Positions 1 to 5,193 of a stretch of 11,822 nucleotides of DNA are shown here, one piece after another. Origin of the DNA: Candidatus Saccharimonadota bacterium (GTDB lineage Bacteria; Patescibacteriota; Saccharimonadia; UBA4664); assembly GCA_029288275.1 (NCBI GenBank), contig JARIHM010000062.1, forward strand, positions 1-11,822, written 5' to 3'. Every line of letters starts with the position of its first letter. Within the stretch, counting starts at the first letter, position 1. Made by a program: the position numbers and the translations under genes. The notes beneath the pieces are model-generated. The model did no database searches. It was given only the letters and a program-made list of their open reading frames with translations, and was not told the DNA's origin.

Positions 1-749
1 ATGCGGCGCTGGAGCCGGCCGGCTAGGGTCATAAGATCGGCCTTATTGTCGACTAGACGGCGGGCTAGCAGCAGACGGTCGAAAACCGTAGCAGCTAGGG
101 CCGAGCTGGCTGCTTCGTCCAGCTCGGCTAGGCTGTCGGCCGCGGCTTCGTCGTTGGCTAGCTGAATAGCCAAACCAGGCGCACCGGCTGCTAGCTCAGC
201 CAGGCGCCGGGCCTCAGCCGCTTCCACGTCATGGTAGCCCACGAGCAGATCAGCCACAGCGGCCATCGTAACCGGCGCAAAATACACGGGCGCCACGCGC
301 GAACAGACCGTTGGCAAGAGCGATTCCAGCTGCTCGGCTACGAGTACAAAATGCGTACGCGCCGGCGGTTCCTCGATTAACTTGAGTAGAGCATTTTGGG
401 CTTCAATCGTGAGTGCCTGCGCCTCGTCGATGATCACTATCCGAGCCCCTTCGGCATAGTATGGACTCAGGGTAAGCGTGTGACCCAACGTGCGCACCTG
501 TTCGATAGTAATACTGGCCCGGCCCTCAGGCTGGAGCACTAGTAAATCGGGATATGAACCAGCCACAAACTGACGACAGGGCTTGCATAAACCAGCTGTA
601 TCACCCTGACAGTTGAGCTGCCGGGCAAGATCACGAGCGGCCGTAGCCTTACCAATGCCCCGCGGCCCATGGAACACATAGCTCCCCGCTGGCGCTGCCA
701 CGGCCGCAGCCAATTGGCGAGTCGTGAGGTCATGCAGGAGGAGTGTCAT
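1..749 (-). CDS. holB: DNA polymerase III delta-prime (HolB-like clamp-loader) subunit, 3' end cut by window edge
   Basis: AAA+ clamp-loader subunit that would help load the sliding clamp during replication. The start is ATG at 749..747; 249 complete codons are visible and no stop is reached. Visible motifs are a Walker A loop GPRGIGKA (residues 28-35), a Cys cluster C47, C55, C58, a Walker B-like IVIIDEAQ (104-111), the clamp-loader signature NALLKLIEEPPA (119-130), and a Ser-Arg at 150-151 in the place of the SRC arginine finger. The protein begins directly before the ATPase core and lacks the YRKYRP-type N-terminus of DnaX, which favours HolB over tau/gamma. The fourth zinc ligand expected at about residue 61 is Phe. 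Only 3 nt separate this start from the stop of the upstream pseudouridine synthase gene, and no close Shine-Dalgarno is seen, so translation is probably coupled. The family is clear; the exact delta-prime assignment is somewhat less certain. Confidence 0.85.
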   Translation of the reverse strand, partial: MTLLLHDLTTRQLAAAVAAPAGSYVFHGPRGIGKATAARDLARQLNCQGDTAGLCKPCRQFVAGSYPDLLVLQPEGRASITIEQVRTLGHTLTLSPYYAEGARIVIIDEAQALTIEAQNALLKLIEEPPARTHFVLVAEQLESLLPTVCSRVAPVYFAPVTMAAVADLLVGYHDVEAAEARRLAELAAGAPGLAIQLANDEAAADSLAELDEAASSALAATVFDRLLLARRLVDNKADLMTLAGRLQRR

Positions 750-752
750 GAA

Positions 753-1643
753 TTAATTATACGAACCTTTCAGGCGTGTGAGAATGGTTGATAAATCAGG
801 CGGTAATGGACTGGCTATATCGAGGGACTGGCCACTCGGGCCGGTCAGCTGTAGTCGAGCCGCATGCAAGAATTGGCGTTTGAGGCCCAGCGGCCGCTTA
901 GCCGAGCCATACACCACATCCCCGGCAATCGGATGGCCCAGCGCCGCAAAATGCACACGCAATTGGTGCGTCCGGCCGGTCTCAGGGTAGGCCTCGATTA
1001 GGCTATAGCCTGGATAAGCGGCCAGCACGCGATACCGCGTTACGGCCGGCCGGCCGTTGGCGTGCACGCGGCGGCGCGTGGGGTGAGCCGGATCACGGTC
1101 GAGCGGCAAGCGAATCACGGCCTCATCCGGCTCAACCCGGCCCACGGCGAGCAGTTGGTAGGTTTTGCGCACATTATGCTCCTGCCACTGACGCTGCAGT
1201 GCTGCCTTGGCCGCAGCGGTCTTGGCGAGCACAAGGAGGCCCGAAGTGTCACGATCGAGCCGGTGAACGATGCCCGGCCGTTCGGCATCGGGATCATTTG
1301 TGTGCTGCCGGGCAAAATCAACTACCGTAGTTTCATCAATCCGGCCATTGCCGCCATGAACGGTGAGGCCGGCCGGCTTATCAATCACGAGCAGGTCATC
1401 GTCCTGATAGACGATCGGCGGCTGAGGTATATCCAGTGGGGCGCGCGTCTCTTCGACCATATCTATGACTACCGGCGCGCCCGGCTCCGGCGCGGTGCGA
1501 GCCCGGGCCGATTCACCGTTTACCTGCACAGCGCCGGCCTTAAACCAGCGCTGTACTTCACTGCGTGATACGCCACAGGCCTCGGCCAAATACACATCAA
1601 GCCGCGTTGCTGTGGTCTCTCCGATCGTTAGCTCGCGCCTCAA
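753..1643 (-). CDS. rluD: RluA/RluD-family pseudouridine synthase
   Basis: Isomerises uridine to pseudouridine in RNA, most likely 23S rRNA as for RluD or RluC. Residues 13-45 form an S4 RNA-binding domain (RLDVYLAEACGVSRSEVQRW). The catalytic domain contains the family motif GIVHRLDRDTSGL (124-136), with D130 in the position of the catalytic Asp, then the conserved ETGRTHQLRVHFAALGHPI segment (221-239). At 296 aa the length is normal for the S4-containing branch. The start is TTG at 1643..1641; its TTGA overlaps the TGA stop of the upstream channel gene by 4 nt, and the next upstream in-frame codons run quickly into a stop, so this start is well constrained. No clear Shine-Dalgarno is present, which suggests translational coupling. 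The substrate position cannot be assigned from sequence alone, so the symbol is by similarity. Confidence 0.92.
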   Translation of the reverse strand: MRRELTIGETTATRLDVYLAEACGVSRSEVQRWFKAGAVQVNGESARARTAPEPGAPVVIDMVEETRAPLDIPQPPIVYQDDDLLVIDKPAGLTVHGGNGRIDETTVVDFARQHTNDPDAERPGIVHRLDRDTSGLLVLAKTAAAKAALQRQWQEHNVRKTYQLLAVGRVEPDEAVIRLPLDRDPAHPTRRRVHANGRPAVTRYRVLAAYPGYSLIEAYPETGRTHQLRVHFAALGHPIAGDVVYGSAKRPLGLKRQFLHAARLQLTGPSGQSLDIASPLPPDLSTILTRLKGSYN

Positions 1644-2635
1644 CGGATTAGCGCCGAAGCGTCAGTTAGGTCCCGCTTCGACCCCAGAATCACGAGCCGA
1701 TCACCCGGATAAATCATTTCCTTGCCGGTCGGCCGTACGCGGCTTGTCCCGTCAGCGCCATTAATAGCAATGACCGTGGCGCCCACTTCCCCCTCCGCCA
1801 GCGCCTTGCCTAGATGATGGCCAGCTAGCGGTGAGTTGTCGCCCACCACCATCTCTTCTACCTCCAGGTCAGATACGCCAGCATTACCCGACACAATATC
1901 CATGTAATCGACCACGTTCGGCCGCAACGCCATTGAGGCCATGTGATACCCGCCGATCCGGTACGGCATGGCCACCCGATCCGCCCCGGCCCGCTTGAGC
2001 TTGAGTTCATTCTCCTGGCGATTAGCCCGAGCCACGATGTACAGCTTGGGATTAAGCGACCGCGCCGCCAGAGTCACAAATAGATTGAGCGAATCATCAC
2101 TTAGGCAGGCCACCAAGCCAGCTGCTTGCTCAATGCCCGCCTGCTGCAAGGCATCTTCTTTGCTACTGTCCAAATTAAGCGCCAGATAGCCGGCTGCCAA
2201 CGCCTCATCAACCTTAGATTGGTCCCTATCGAGGGCCACAAATGGCACCCCTTCCTGGTGCATTTCGCGGGCTACCTGCGAGCCAACGCGACCGAGTCCG
2301 CAAATAATGTAGTGTTCTTTGAGTTTATCAACTTTAGCTTTCACGCGCAGTTTCCGTACATTTCCACTTAATCCCATCATACTTTCTGCAAAAAGCTTAA
2401 GCAAATACGCAATGATAATGAACGAACTCAAAATGAGCACAAGCACTGTGAGCCGCGAACCCACATCGGTAAAGCCGTAGTGATCATAATGTGTTAGCAG
2501 AATGGTAGCCGTCTCATACAGCGCATTCCAGAGCGAGATATGAGCAAATACCATAAAGCTAATGCTACCCGTCAATAATAATATGGCCGACGCCAGCGAC
2601 AGGTGCCAGACAGTACGAGCATTGTGGTCTTGCAT
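1640..2635 (-). CDS. two-TM potassium-channel-like protein with RCK (TrkA-N/TrkA-C) domains and an atypical pore
   Basis: The layout is that of MthK/Kch-type ligand-gated potassium channels: TM1 at about 9-31, a pore-loop region at 35-60, TM2 at about 62-82, then a cytoplasmic RCK-N domain with Rossmann loop GLGRVG (113-118) and D136 at the end of beta-2, which favours NAD(H), and an RCK-C (TrkA-C) domain at about 250-331 (LVILGSKRDL near the end). In this family RCK domains gate an inner-membrane K+ pore in response to ligands. The odd point is the selectivity filter: where TVGYGD is expected the protein reads THYDHYGFTD (residues 48-57). Potassium selectivity is therefore uncertain. The start is ATG at 2635..2633, about 6 nt below a TATAAT box, so the mRNA may be leaderless. 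The stop TGA overlaps the next gene's TTG start. Confidence 0.85.
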   Translation of the reverse strand: MQDHNARTVWHLSLASAILLLTGSISFMVFAHISLWNALYETATILLTHYDHYGFTDVGSRLTVLVLILSSFIIIAYLLKLFAESMMGLSGNVRKLRVKAKVDKLKEHYIICGLGRVGSQVAREMHQEGVPFVALDRDQSKVDEALAAGYLALNLDSSKEDALQQAGIEQAAGLVACLSDDSLNLFVTLAARSLNPKLYIVARANRQENELKLKRAGADRVAMPYRIGGYHMASMALRPNVVDYMDIVSGNAGVSDLEVEEMVVGDNSPLAGHHLGKALAEGEVGATVIAINGADGTSRVRPTGKEMIYPGDRLVILGSKRDLTDASALIR

Positions 2636-2641
2636 AGATAC

Positions 2642-2670
2642 ATTATATAGCGCTTGTGCTTAATAGCACA
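2642..2670 (-). promoter_or_regulatory. putative promoter of the channel-rluD-holB unit
   Basis: On the minus strand a perfect TATAAT lies at 2647..2642. Only 6 nt separate it from the ATG at 2635, so transcription would start at or next to the start codon. The -35 region 17 bp upstream (2670..2665) reads TGTGCT, a poor match to TTGACA, and is one arm of an inverted repeat. This suggests a promoter that is weak or depends on a regulator. It is a sequence-based prediction. Confidence 0.5.
2655..2670. promoter_or_regulatory. 16-bp inverted repeat in the divergent promoter region (possible operator)
   Basis: TGTGCT and AGCACA are perfect inverted arms around TAAT. The element sits over the -35 region of the minus-strand channel promoter and ends 3 bp before the TTGACA of the plus-strand promoter of the small-gene array. 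Its placement would suit a dimeric regulator acting on both divergent units. No regulator gene is seen in the window. Confidence 0.35.
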
Positions 2671-2673
2671 TTA

Positions 2674-2703
2674 TTGACAATGTTACAGGAGCAATGTTAT
2701 AAC
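2674..2703 (+). promoter_or_regulatory. sigma70-type promoter P1 of small genes A-B-C
   Basis: A consensus -35 TTGACA (2674-2679) and a -10 TATAAC (2698-2703) are separated by 18 bp; read as TTATAA the -10 would have a 17-bp spacer. The GTG start of gene A lies 38 nt past the -10 end. The spacer carries CAATGTTA twice (2678-2685 and 2692-2699). The layout is repeated at identical spacing in promoter P2. Confidence 0.75.
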
Positions 2704-2715
2704 TAGCGAGTCCAA
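2698..2715 (+). repeat. promoter/leader repeat, copy 1
   Basis: TATAACTAGCGAGTCCAA runs from the -10 box into the first transcribed bases. The same 18 bases occur at 3493-3510 in front of gene D. The promoter spacers on one side and the rest of the leaders on the other have diverged, so conservation is concentrated here. Confidence 0.9.
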
Positions 2716-2740
2716 GACGTACCTACGGCAGGAGGCGCCC

Positions 2741-2929
2741 GTGTGCGCGAGTATTAAGACGCTTGAGGTCGGCGGCGACACGCCCTACACCTACACTGTG
2801 GGTGGAACCGACAGATTGGGCCGAAAGATCACCAAAATCAAGGAAACCGGCAGGACTTACCGGATTTACCTTGAAGGCGGCCAGGAAATCACCGAGTCCT
2901 CCGGTGTAGTAAAGTCAGTAGGGTTTTAG
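2741..2929 (+). CDS. small uncharacterised protein A of the MC[A/T]SI family (62 aa)
   Basis: I do not recognise a named family. The first of four paralogues, it begins MCASIKTLEV and carries YTVG (18-21), KITKIK (29-34) and YRIY (40-43), which are the positions shared with the other copies. Alternating hydrophobic residues and glycine turns suggest a small all-beta domain, perhaps SH3-like; this is inference from pattern only. There is no signal peptide or membrane segment, and the protein is rich in Lys, Arg, Thr and Gly. The start is GTG at 2741, supported by AGGAGG at 2730-2735 with 5 nt spacing and by alignment of MCASI with the other copies. It is the first gene of a three-gene unit under promoter P1, and gene B follows after 28 nt. 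Confidence 0.82.
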   Translation: MCASIKTLEVGGDTPYTYTVGGTDRLGRKITKIKETGRTYRIYLEGGQEITESSGVVKSVGF

Positions 2930-2957
2930 ACGTACTTCGACACGATCGGAAACCAGG

Positions 2958-3173
2958 ATGTGCACAAGCATTAAGTCGATCGAGGTTCAGCGGACTGATT
3001 CGAGTCGGCCCGGGGATATCGCCATTTTCACGGTAGGGATGCTTGATCCTTACACCTGCGTCAAGGTCACGAAGATCAAAAGAGTTGGGAAGGCTTACGA
3101 GATTCATCACCACGGCAGCACCGATCTCACATTAGTGGAGGCATCAAAGTCAAAGGTGAGGAAAGTACGGTAA
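2958..3173 (+). CDS. small uncharacterised protein B of the MC[A/T]SI family (71 aa)
   Basis: The second paralogue and the longest, beginning MCTSIKSIEV. Compared with A and D it has extra residues at about 11-20, between the first predicted strand and the FTVG motif (24-27). KVTKIK is at 36-41 and YEIH at 47-50, and the C-terminus KVRKVR is strongly basic. It has a second cysteine (C34) that the others lack. Function is unknown. The ATG at 2958 follows only a weak ribosome-binding site (GGA at 2948-2950, and AGG abutting the start), so it may be translated less well than A, C and D, or be coupled to A. It lies 28 nt after gene A and 35 nt before gene C, with no promoter or terminator seen between, so co-transcription is likely. 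Confidence 0.78.
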   Translation: MCTSIKSIEVQRTDSSRPGDIAIFTVGMLDPYTCVKVTKIKRVGKAYEIHHHGSTDLTLVEASKSKVRKVR

Positions 3174-3208
3174 GACCTCAGGCGCCTTCCGGGCGAGGAG
3201 AGATCAAG

Positions 3209-3403
3209 ATGTGCGCGAGCATCACCTCGATCGATGTAGAGATCAGCCCGCACAATACCTACACGTATACGGTGGGCAAGAATGACCATGAGGGCGTACG
3301 GATTACGGCAATCAGGAGGAAGGGTGGCCACTTGTACGAAGTTCATCGCGGCCGCCACGAACCGCTGCTCGTGCCCGCGTACGATGTGAAGAAGGTCCGA
3401 TAA
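3209..3403 (+). CDS. small uncharacterised protein C of the MC[A/T]SI family (64 aa)
   Basis: The third paralogue, beginning MCASITSIDV, with YTVG at 20-23, RITAIR at 31-36, YEVH at 43-46 and a basic C-terminus VKKVR. The pattern again fits a short beta-rich, basic cytoplasmic protein; function is unknown. The ATG at 3209 has a good ribosome-binding site, GAGGAG at 3195-3200 with 8 nt spacing. It is the last gene of the P1 unit: its stop is followed after 7 nt by terminator T1. Similarity to A, B and D covers the whole length, which argues for duplication rather than chance motif sharing. The divergence among copies is large, so the duplications are not recent. Confidence 0.82.
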   Translation: MCASITSIDVEISPHNTYTYTVGKNDHEGVRITAIRRKGGHLYEVHRGRHEPLLVPAYDVKKVR

Positions 3404-3410
3404 GGCTTGT

Positions 3411-3445
3411 CTCCGCAGGACCCTGCCCTGCGGAGATATTTTTCT
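3411..3445 (+). terminator. Rho-independent terminator T1 after gene C
   Basis: A 9-bp perfect stem (CTCCGCAGG at 3411-3419 and CCTGCGGAG at 3427-3435) with loop ACCCTGC is followed by ATATTTTTCT. Stem and loop are identical to T2 after gene D. Confidence 0.9.
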
Positions 3446-3468
3446 ACCAGAACCCCGAAGAGGCATCA

Positions 3469-3498
3469 TTGACAGTGATAAGCTAATTCTGATATAAC
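3469..3498 (+). promoter_or_regulatory. sigma70-type promoter P2 of small gene D
   Basis: The -35 TTGACA is at 3469-3474 and the -10 TATAAC at 3493-3498, with an 18-bp spacer. The distance from -35 to the gene start (67 nt) equals that in P1. The spacer sequence differs from P1, so both copies have kept the functional boxes while the rest drifted. Confidence 0.75.
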
Positions 3499-3510
3499 TA
3501 GCGAGTCCAA
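3493..3510 (+). repeat. promoter/leader repeat, copy 2
   Basis: An exact second copy of TATAACTAGCGAGTCCAA (first copy at 2698-2715), covering the -10 box and the presumed start of the transcript. Confidence 0.9.
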
Positions 3511-3535
3511 ATTGCCCCAACAGCCGGAGGCCTAC

Positions 3536-3724
3536 ATGTGTGCAAGTATCAGCTCCATTTCATTCGAAAGCGGAGGCGGATCTGAGGTGTTCACCGTCGG
3601 TAAACGCGATAGAACCGGCCACAAGGTTACGAAGATCAAGAAAAACGGGGCAAATTACGACGTTTTTCGTGAGGGAGCGACTACGTTAGTCCTGACCGCG
3701 GGATCCGTGAGAGTGCTGAAGTAG
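3536..3724 (+). CDS. small uncharacterised protein D of the MC[A/T]SI family (62 aa)
   Basis: The fourth paralogue, beginning MCASISSISF, with FTVG at 19-22, KVTKIK at 30-35 and YDVF at 41-44. Function is unknown. An in-frame TTG at 3512 would add eight residues, but the ATG at 3536 is chosen because GGAGG (3526-3530) sits 5 nt before it, because MCASI then aligns with the N-terminus of the other three copies, and because the TTG would lie in the conserved leader. D is a separate single-gene unit with its own promoter P2 and terminator T2; it lies 132 nt after gene C and is the last plus-strand gene before the convergent ribosomal operon. Separate control from A-B-C is possible, although the promoters are nearly the same. 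Confidence 0.82.
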   Translation: MCASISSISFESGGGSEVFTVGKRDRTGHKVTKIKKNGANYDVFREGATTLVLTAGSVRVLK

Positions 3725-3814
3725 CACTCCATCGCTTGAATGACTTAAGCCAGAGGGACTATCGGCGGTCACTCCATTCACAACGAAGCAGGTAGTACGA
3801 CCACTCTCTAGCAT
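3725..3814 (+). other. 3' untranslated region of gene D
   Basis: About 90 nt between the stop of gene D and terminator T2 hold no credible gene. The octamer CACTCCAT occurs twice (3725-3732 and near 3770). By contrast, gene C has only 7 nt before its terminator, so this longer trailer is specific to the D unit. Confidence 0.5.
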
Positions 3815-3848
3815 CTCCGCAGGACCCTGCCCTGCGGAGATTTTTTAT
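3815..3848 (+). terminator. Rho-independent terminator T2 after gene D
   Basis: Stem CTCCGCAGG (3815-3823) and CCTGCGGAG (3831-3839), loop ACCCTGC, then A and six T. It is identical in stem and loop to T1. Confidence 0.92.
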
Positions 3849-3851
3849 ACC

Positions 3852-3874
3852 AAAAAACGACCCCGGGGAGTCGT
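3852..3874 (-). terminator. Rho-independent terminator of the ribosomal protein operon
   Basis: On the minus strand ACGAC (3874..3870) pairs with GTCGT (3861..3857) around a C/G-rich centre and runs into six T (3857..3852). It is placed 28 nt after the rpsI stop and faces terminator T2 of the small-gene array, so the two units converge on adjacent terminators. Confidence 0.8.
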
Positions 3875-3881
3875 CTTCTGG

Positions 3882-3893
3882 TCGAATATTCGA
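3882..3893. repeat. 12-bp perfect palindrome after rpsI
   Basis: TCGAATATTCGA lies between the rpsI stop and its terminator. Its role is unknown; it could be chance or a minor part of the 3' end structure. Confidence 0.4.
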
Positions 3894-3901
3894 GTGTGCG
3901 C

Positions 3902-4300
3902 TTAACGCTTAGAGAACTGCGGCGCCTTACGGGCCTTCTTGAGACCTGGCTTCTTACGCTCTTTTTCGCGCGGATCGCGAGTCAGCATACCAGCCTTCTT
4001 CAGCGTGGGACGCAGGTCGTCGCTCATCACGTTGAGCGCGCGGGCAATCGCTAGCTGAGCAGCGTCGGCCTGGCCAGCCTTGCCACCACCGCTGACGTGC
4101 AGGCTGACGCGCAGCTTCTGGTGCTGGTCGGCCAGCTTGAGTGGACGCTCAACCACGGCGATCAGCGCTTCATTGTTAAAGTAGCTCGCCGCCGGCTGAT
4201 CGTTCACCAGTACTTCGCCCTTGCCAGGGTAGAGCCGGACAGTGGCAATGGCCTCCTTGCGGCGACCGCGTGAGTAGTGATAGTGGATTGCATCAGCCAT
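3902..4300 (-). CDS. rpsI: 30S ribosomal protein S9 (uS9)
   Basis: A component of the 30S head whose C-terminal tail reaches the P-site tRNA. The 132-aa product has the family signature GGGKAGQADAAQLAIARAL (71-89) and ends in the conserved tail KARKAPQFSKR, complete to the terminal Lys-Arg. The ATG at 4300 overlaps the rplM stop by one base (TAATG), with AGGAGA upstream within the end of rplM. The rplM-rpsI pair is a common bacterial arrangement, here joined to the 3' end of the alpha operon. It is the last gene of the operon and is followed by a terminator. Confidence 0.98.
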   Translation of the reverse strand: MADAIHYHYSRGRRKEAIATVRLYPGKGEVLVNDQPAASYFNNEALIAVVERPLKLADQHQKLRVSLHVSGGGKAGQADAAQLAIARALNVMSDDLRPTLKKAGMLTRDPREKERKKPGLKKARKAPQFSKR

Positions 4301-4731
4301 TATTTGTCTCCTAACGTTTTAGGCGCCTGCGGAGCATGTGGGTGGTCAGCACCCGGGTAGACCTTAAGGCGGTACATCCGGTCATCGTGCAGACGATTCT
4401 TGGGTAGCATGCCGGCGACAGCATTCTCTACTGCCTTGGCAGGGTTACGCTCCATCAGATCAGCCAGCGTGGTCTCCTTGATACCGCCCGGGTAACCTGA
4501 GTGACGGTAGTACTTCTTGTCCTCTAGCTTGTTGCCAGTGACCGCAATCTTAGCCGCGTTGATAACCACAACGTTATCACCGCAGTCGAGGTGAGCACTA
4601 AACTGGGGCTTGTGCTTGCCTAGCAGGTAGGTGGCAACGAGCGTCGCCAGACGACCCAGGGTTTTGCCCTCAGCATCAATGATGTACCAGTCGTGAGTAA
4701 TAGTAGTAGGGGTTGGTGAGTAGGTCTTCAT
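4300..4731 (-). CDS. rplM: 50S ribosomal protein L13 (uL13)
   Basis: An early-assembling 50S protein that binds 23S rRNA. The 143-aa product shows WYIIDAEGKTLGRLAT (15-30), the nucleotide-like KIAVTGNKLEDKKYYRHSGY region (61-80) and the signature AVAGMLPKNRL (104-114) followed by RLKVYPGADHPH (121-132). Length is typical. The ATG is 2 nt after the rplQ TAG, with AAAGG about 7 nt before it in the end of rplQ, so the two genes are likely translated in sequence. The gene overlaps rpsI by one base. Confidence 0.98.
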   Translation of the reverse strand: MKTYSPTPTTITHDWYIIDAEGKTLGRLATLVATYLLGKHKPQFSAHLDCGDNVVVINAAKIAVTGNKLEDKKYYRHSGYPGGIKETTLADLMERNPAKAVENAVAGMLPKNRLHDDRMYRLKVYPGADHPHAPQAPKTLGDK

Positions 4732-4733
4732 AA

Positions 4734-5192
4734 CTATGCCTTTGCCTCAACCGCTTCGGCCTTGGCTGCCTTAGCCCTGGACGCTGGCTTGGCCTTAACA
4801 TCGGCCTTAGGAGCCTCAGCAGCCGGCTTGGCGCCATCTAATACGAGCGACAGGTGCACCATAGGTGCGTTATCGCCGCGGCGGTTAGCCAGTTTAATGA
4901 TCCGCGTGTAGCCGCCCTGACGATTGGCAAATGCCGGTGCCAGTTCTTGCAGCATCTTCTGGGTGGCGTTCTCGGTAAGGAGCTCGCGACGCAGTGCCCG
5001 GCCGCCGGCTAGCGTGCCTTTCTTTGCGTAAGTAACAAGGCGCTCGAAGCGTGGCGCCACTTCCTTGGCCTTAGCCTCGGTTGTGGTGATCGCCTCGTGC
5101 AGCACCAGAGAGGTCAGCTGACCGCGCACAAGCGCGCGACGCGGACCGGCCTCCAGCTGGAGCTTGCGCCCCTGGTATCCGTGACGATGCAT
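4734..5192 (-). CDS. rplQ: 50S ribosomal protein L17 (bL17) with Ala/Lys-rich tail
   Basis: A 50S protein near the peptide exit tunnel. The conserved domain (1 to about 118) begins MHRHGYQGRKLQ and holds GYTRIIKLANRRGDNAPM (94-111). After it comes a low-complexity tail of about 34 residues made mostly of Ala, Lys and Glu, with no recognisable domain. The start ATG is 1 nt after the rpoA stop (TAA G ATG), with a GGAGAAGG ribosome-binding site inside the last rpoA codons. Gene order rpsM-rpsK-rpsD-rpoA-rplQ is the classic alpha operon. Confidence 0.97.
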   Translation of the reverse strand: MHRHGYQGRKLQLEAGPRRALVRGQLTSLVLHEAITTTEAKAKEVAPRFERLVTYAKKGTLAGGRALRRELLTENATQKMLQELAPAFANRQGGYTRIIKLANRRGDNAPMVHLSLVLDGAKPAAEAPKADVKAKPASRAKAAKAEAVEAKA

Positions 5193-5193
5193 C

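Noticed and set aside
1062..1568. Long plus-strand open frame (168 codons) opposite the pseudouridine synthase gene
   Set aside because: It is antisense to a gene with clear catalytic motifs, has no recognisable product and is explained by the base composition of the opposite strand.
1640..1642. Recoding of TGA as glycine, as in some lineages of this radiation
   Set aside because: TGA is used as the terminator of the channel gene, directly at the start of the next gene, and no TGA interrupts any conserved frame in the window.
3512..3535. TTG at 3512 as start of gene D
   Set aside because: It lies just after the conserved leader repeat and lacks a ribosome-binding site. The ATG at 3536 has GGAGG at the right distance and aligns with the other paralogues.
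2741..3544. MC at the N-terminus as a class II glutamine amidotransferase or a lipoprotein signal
   Set aside because: The proteins are far too short for an amidotransferase domain and lack its MCGI-type context. There is no hydrophobic signal segment before the cysteine for lipidation.
2741..3848. Repeated units as a CRISPR array or insertion sequence
   Set aside because: The units are diverged coding genes with promoters and terminators. There are no short identical repeats with regular spacers, no transposase and no terminal inverted repeats.
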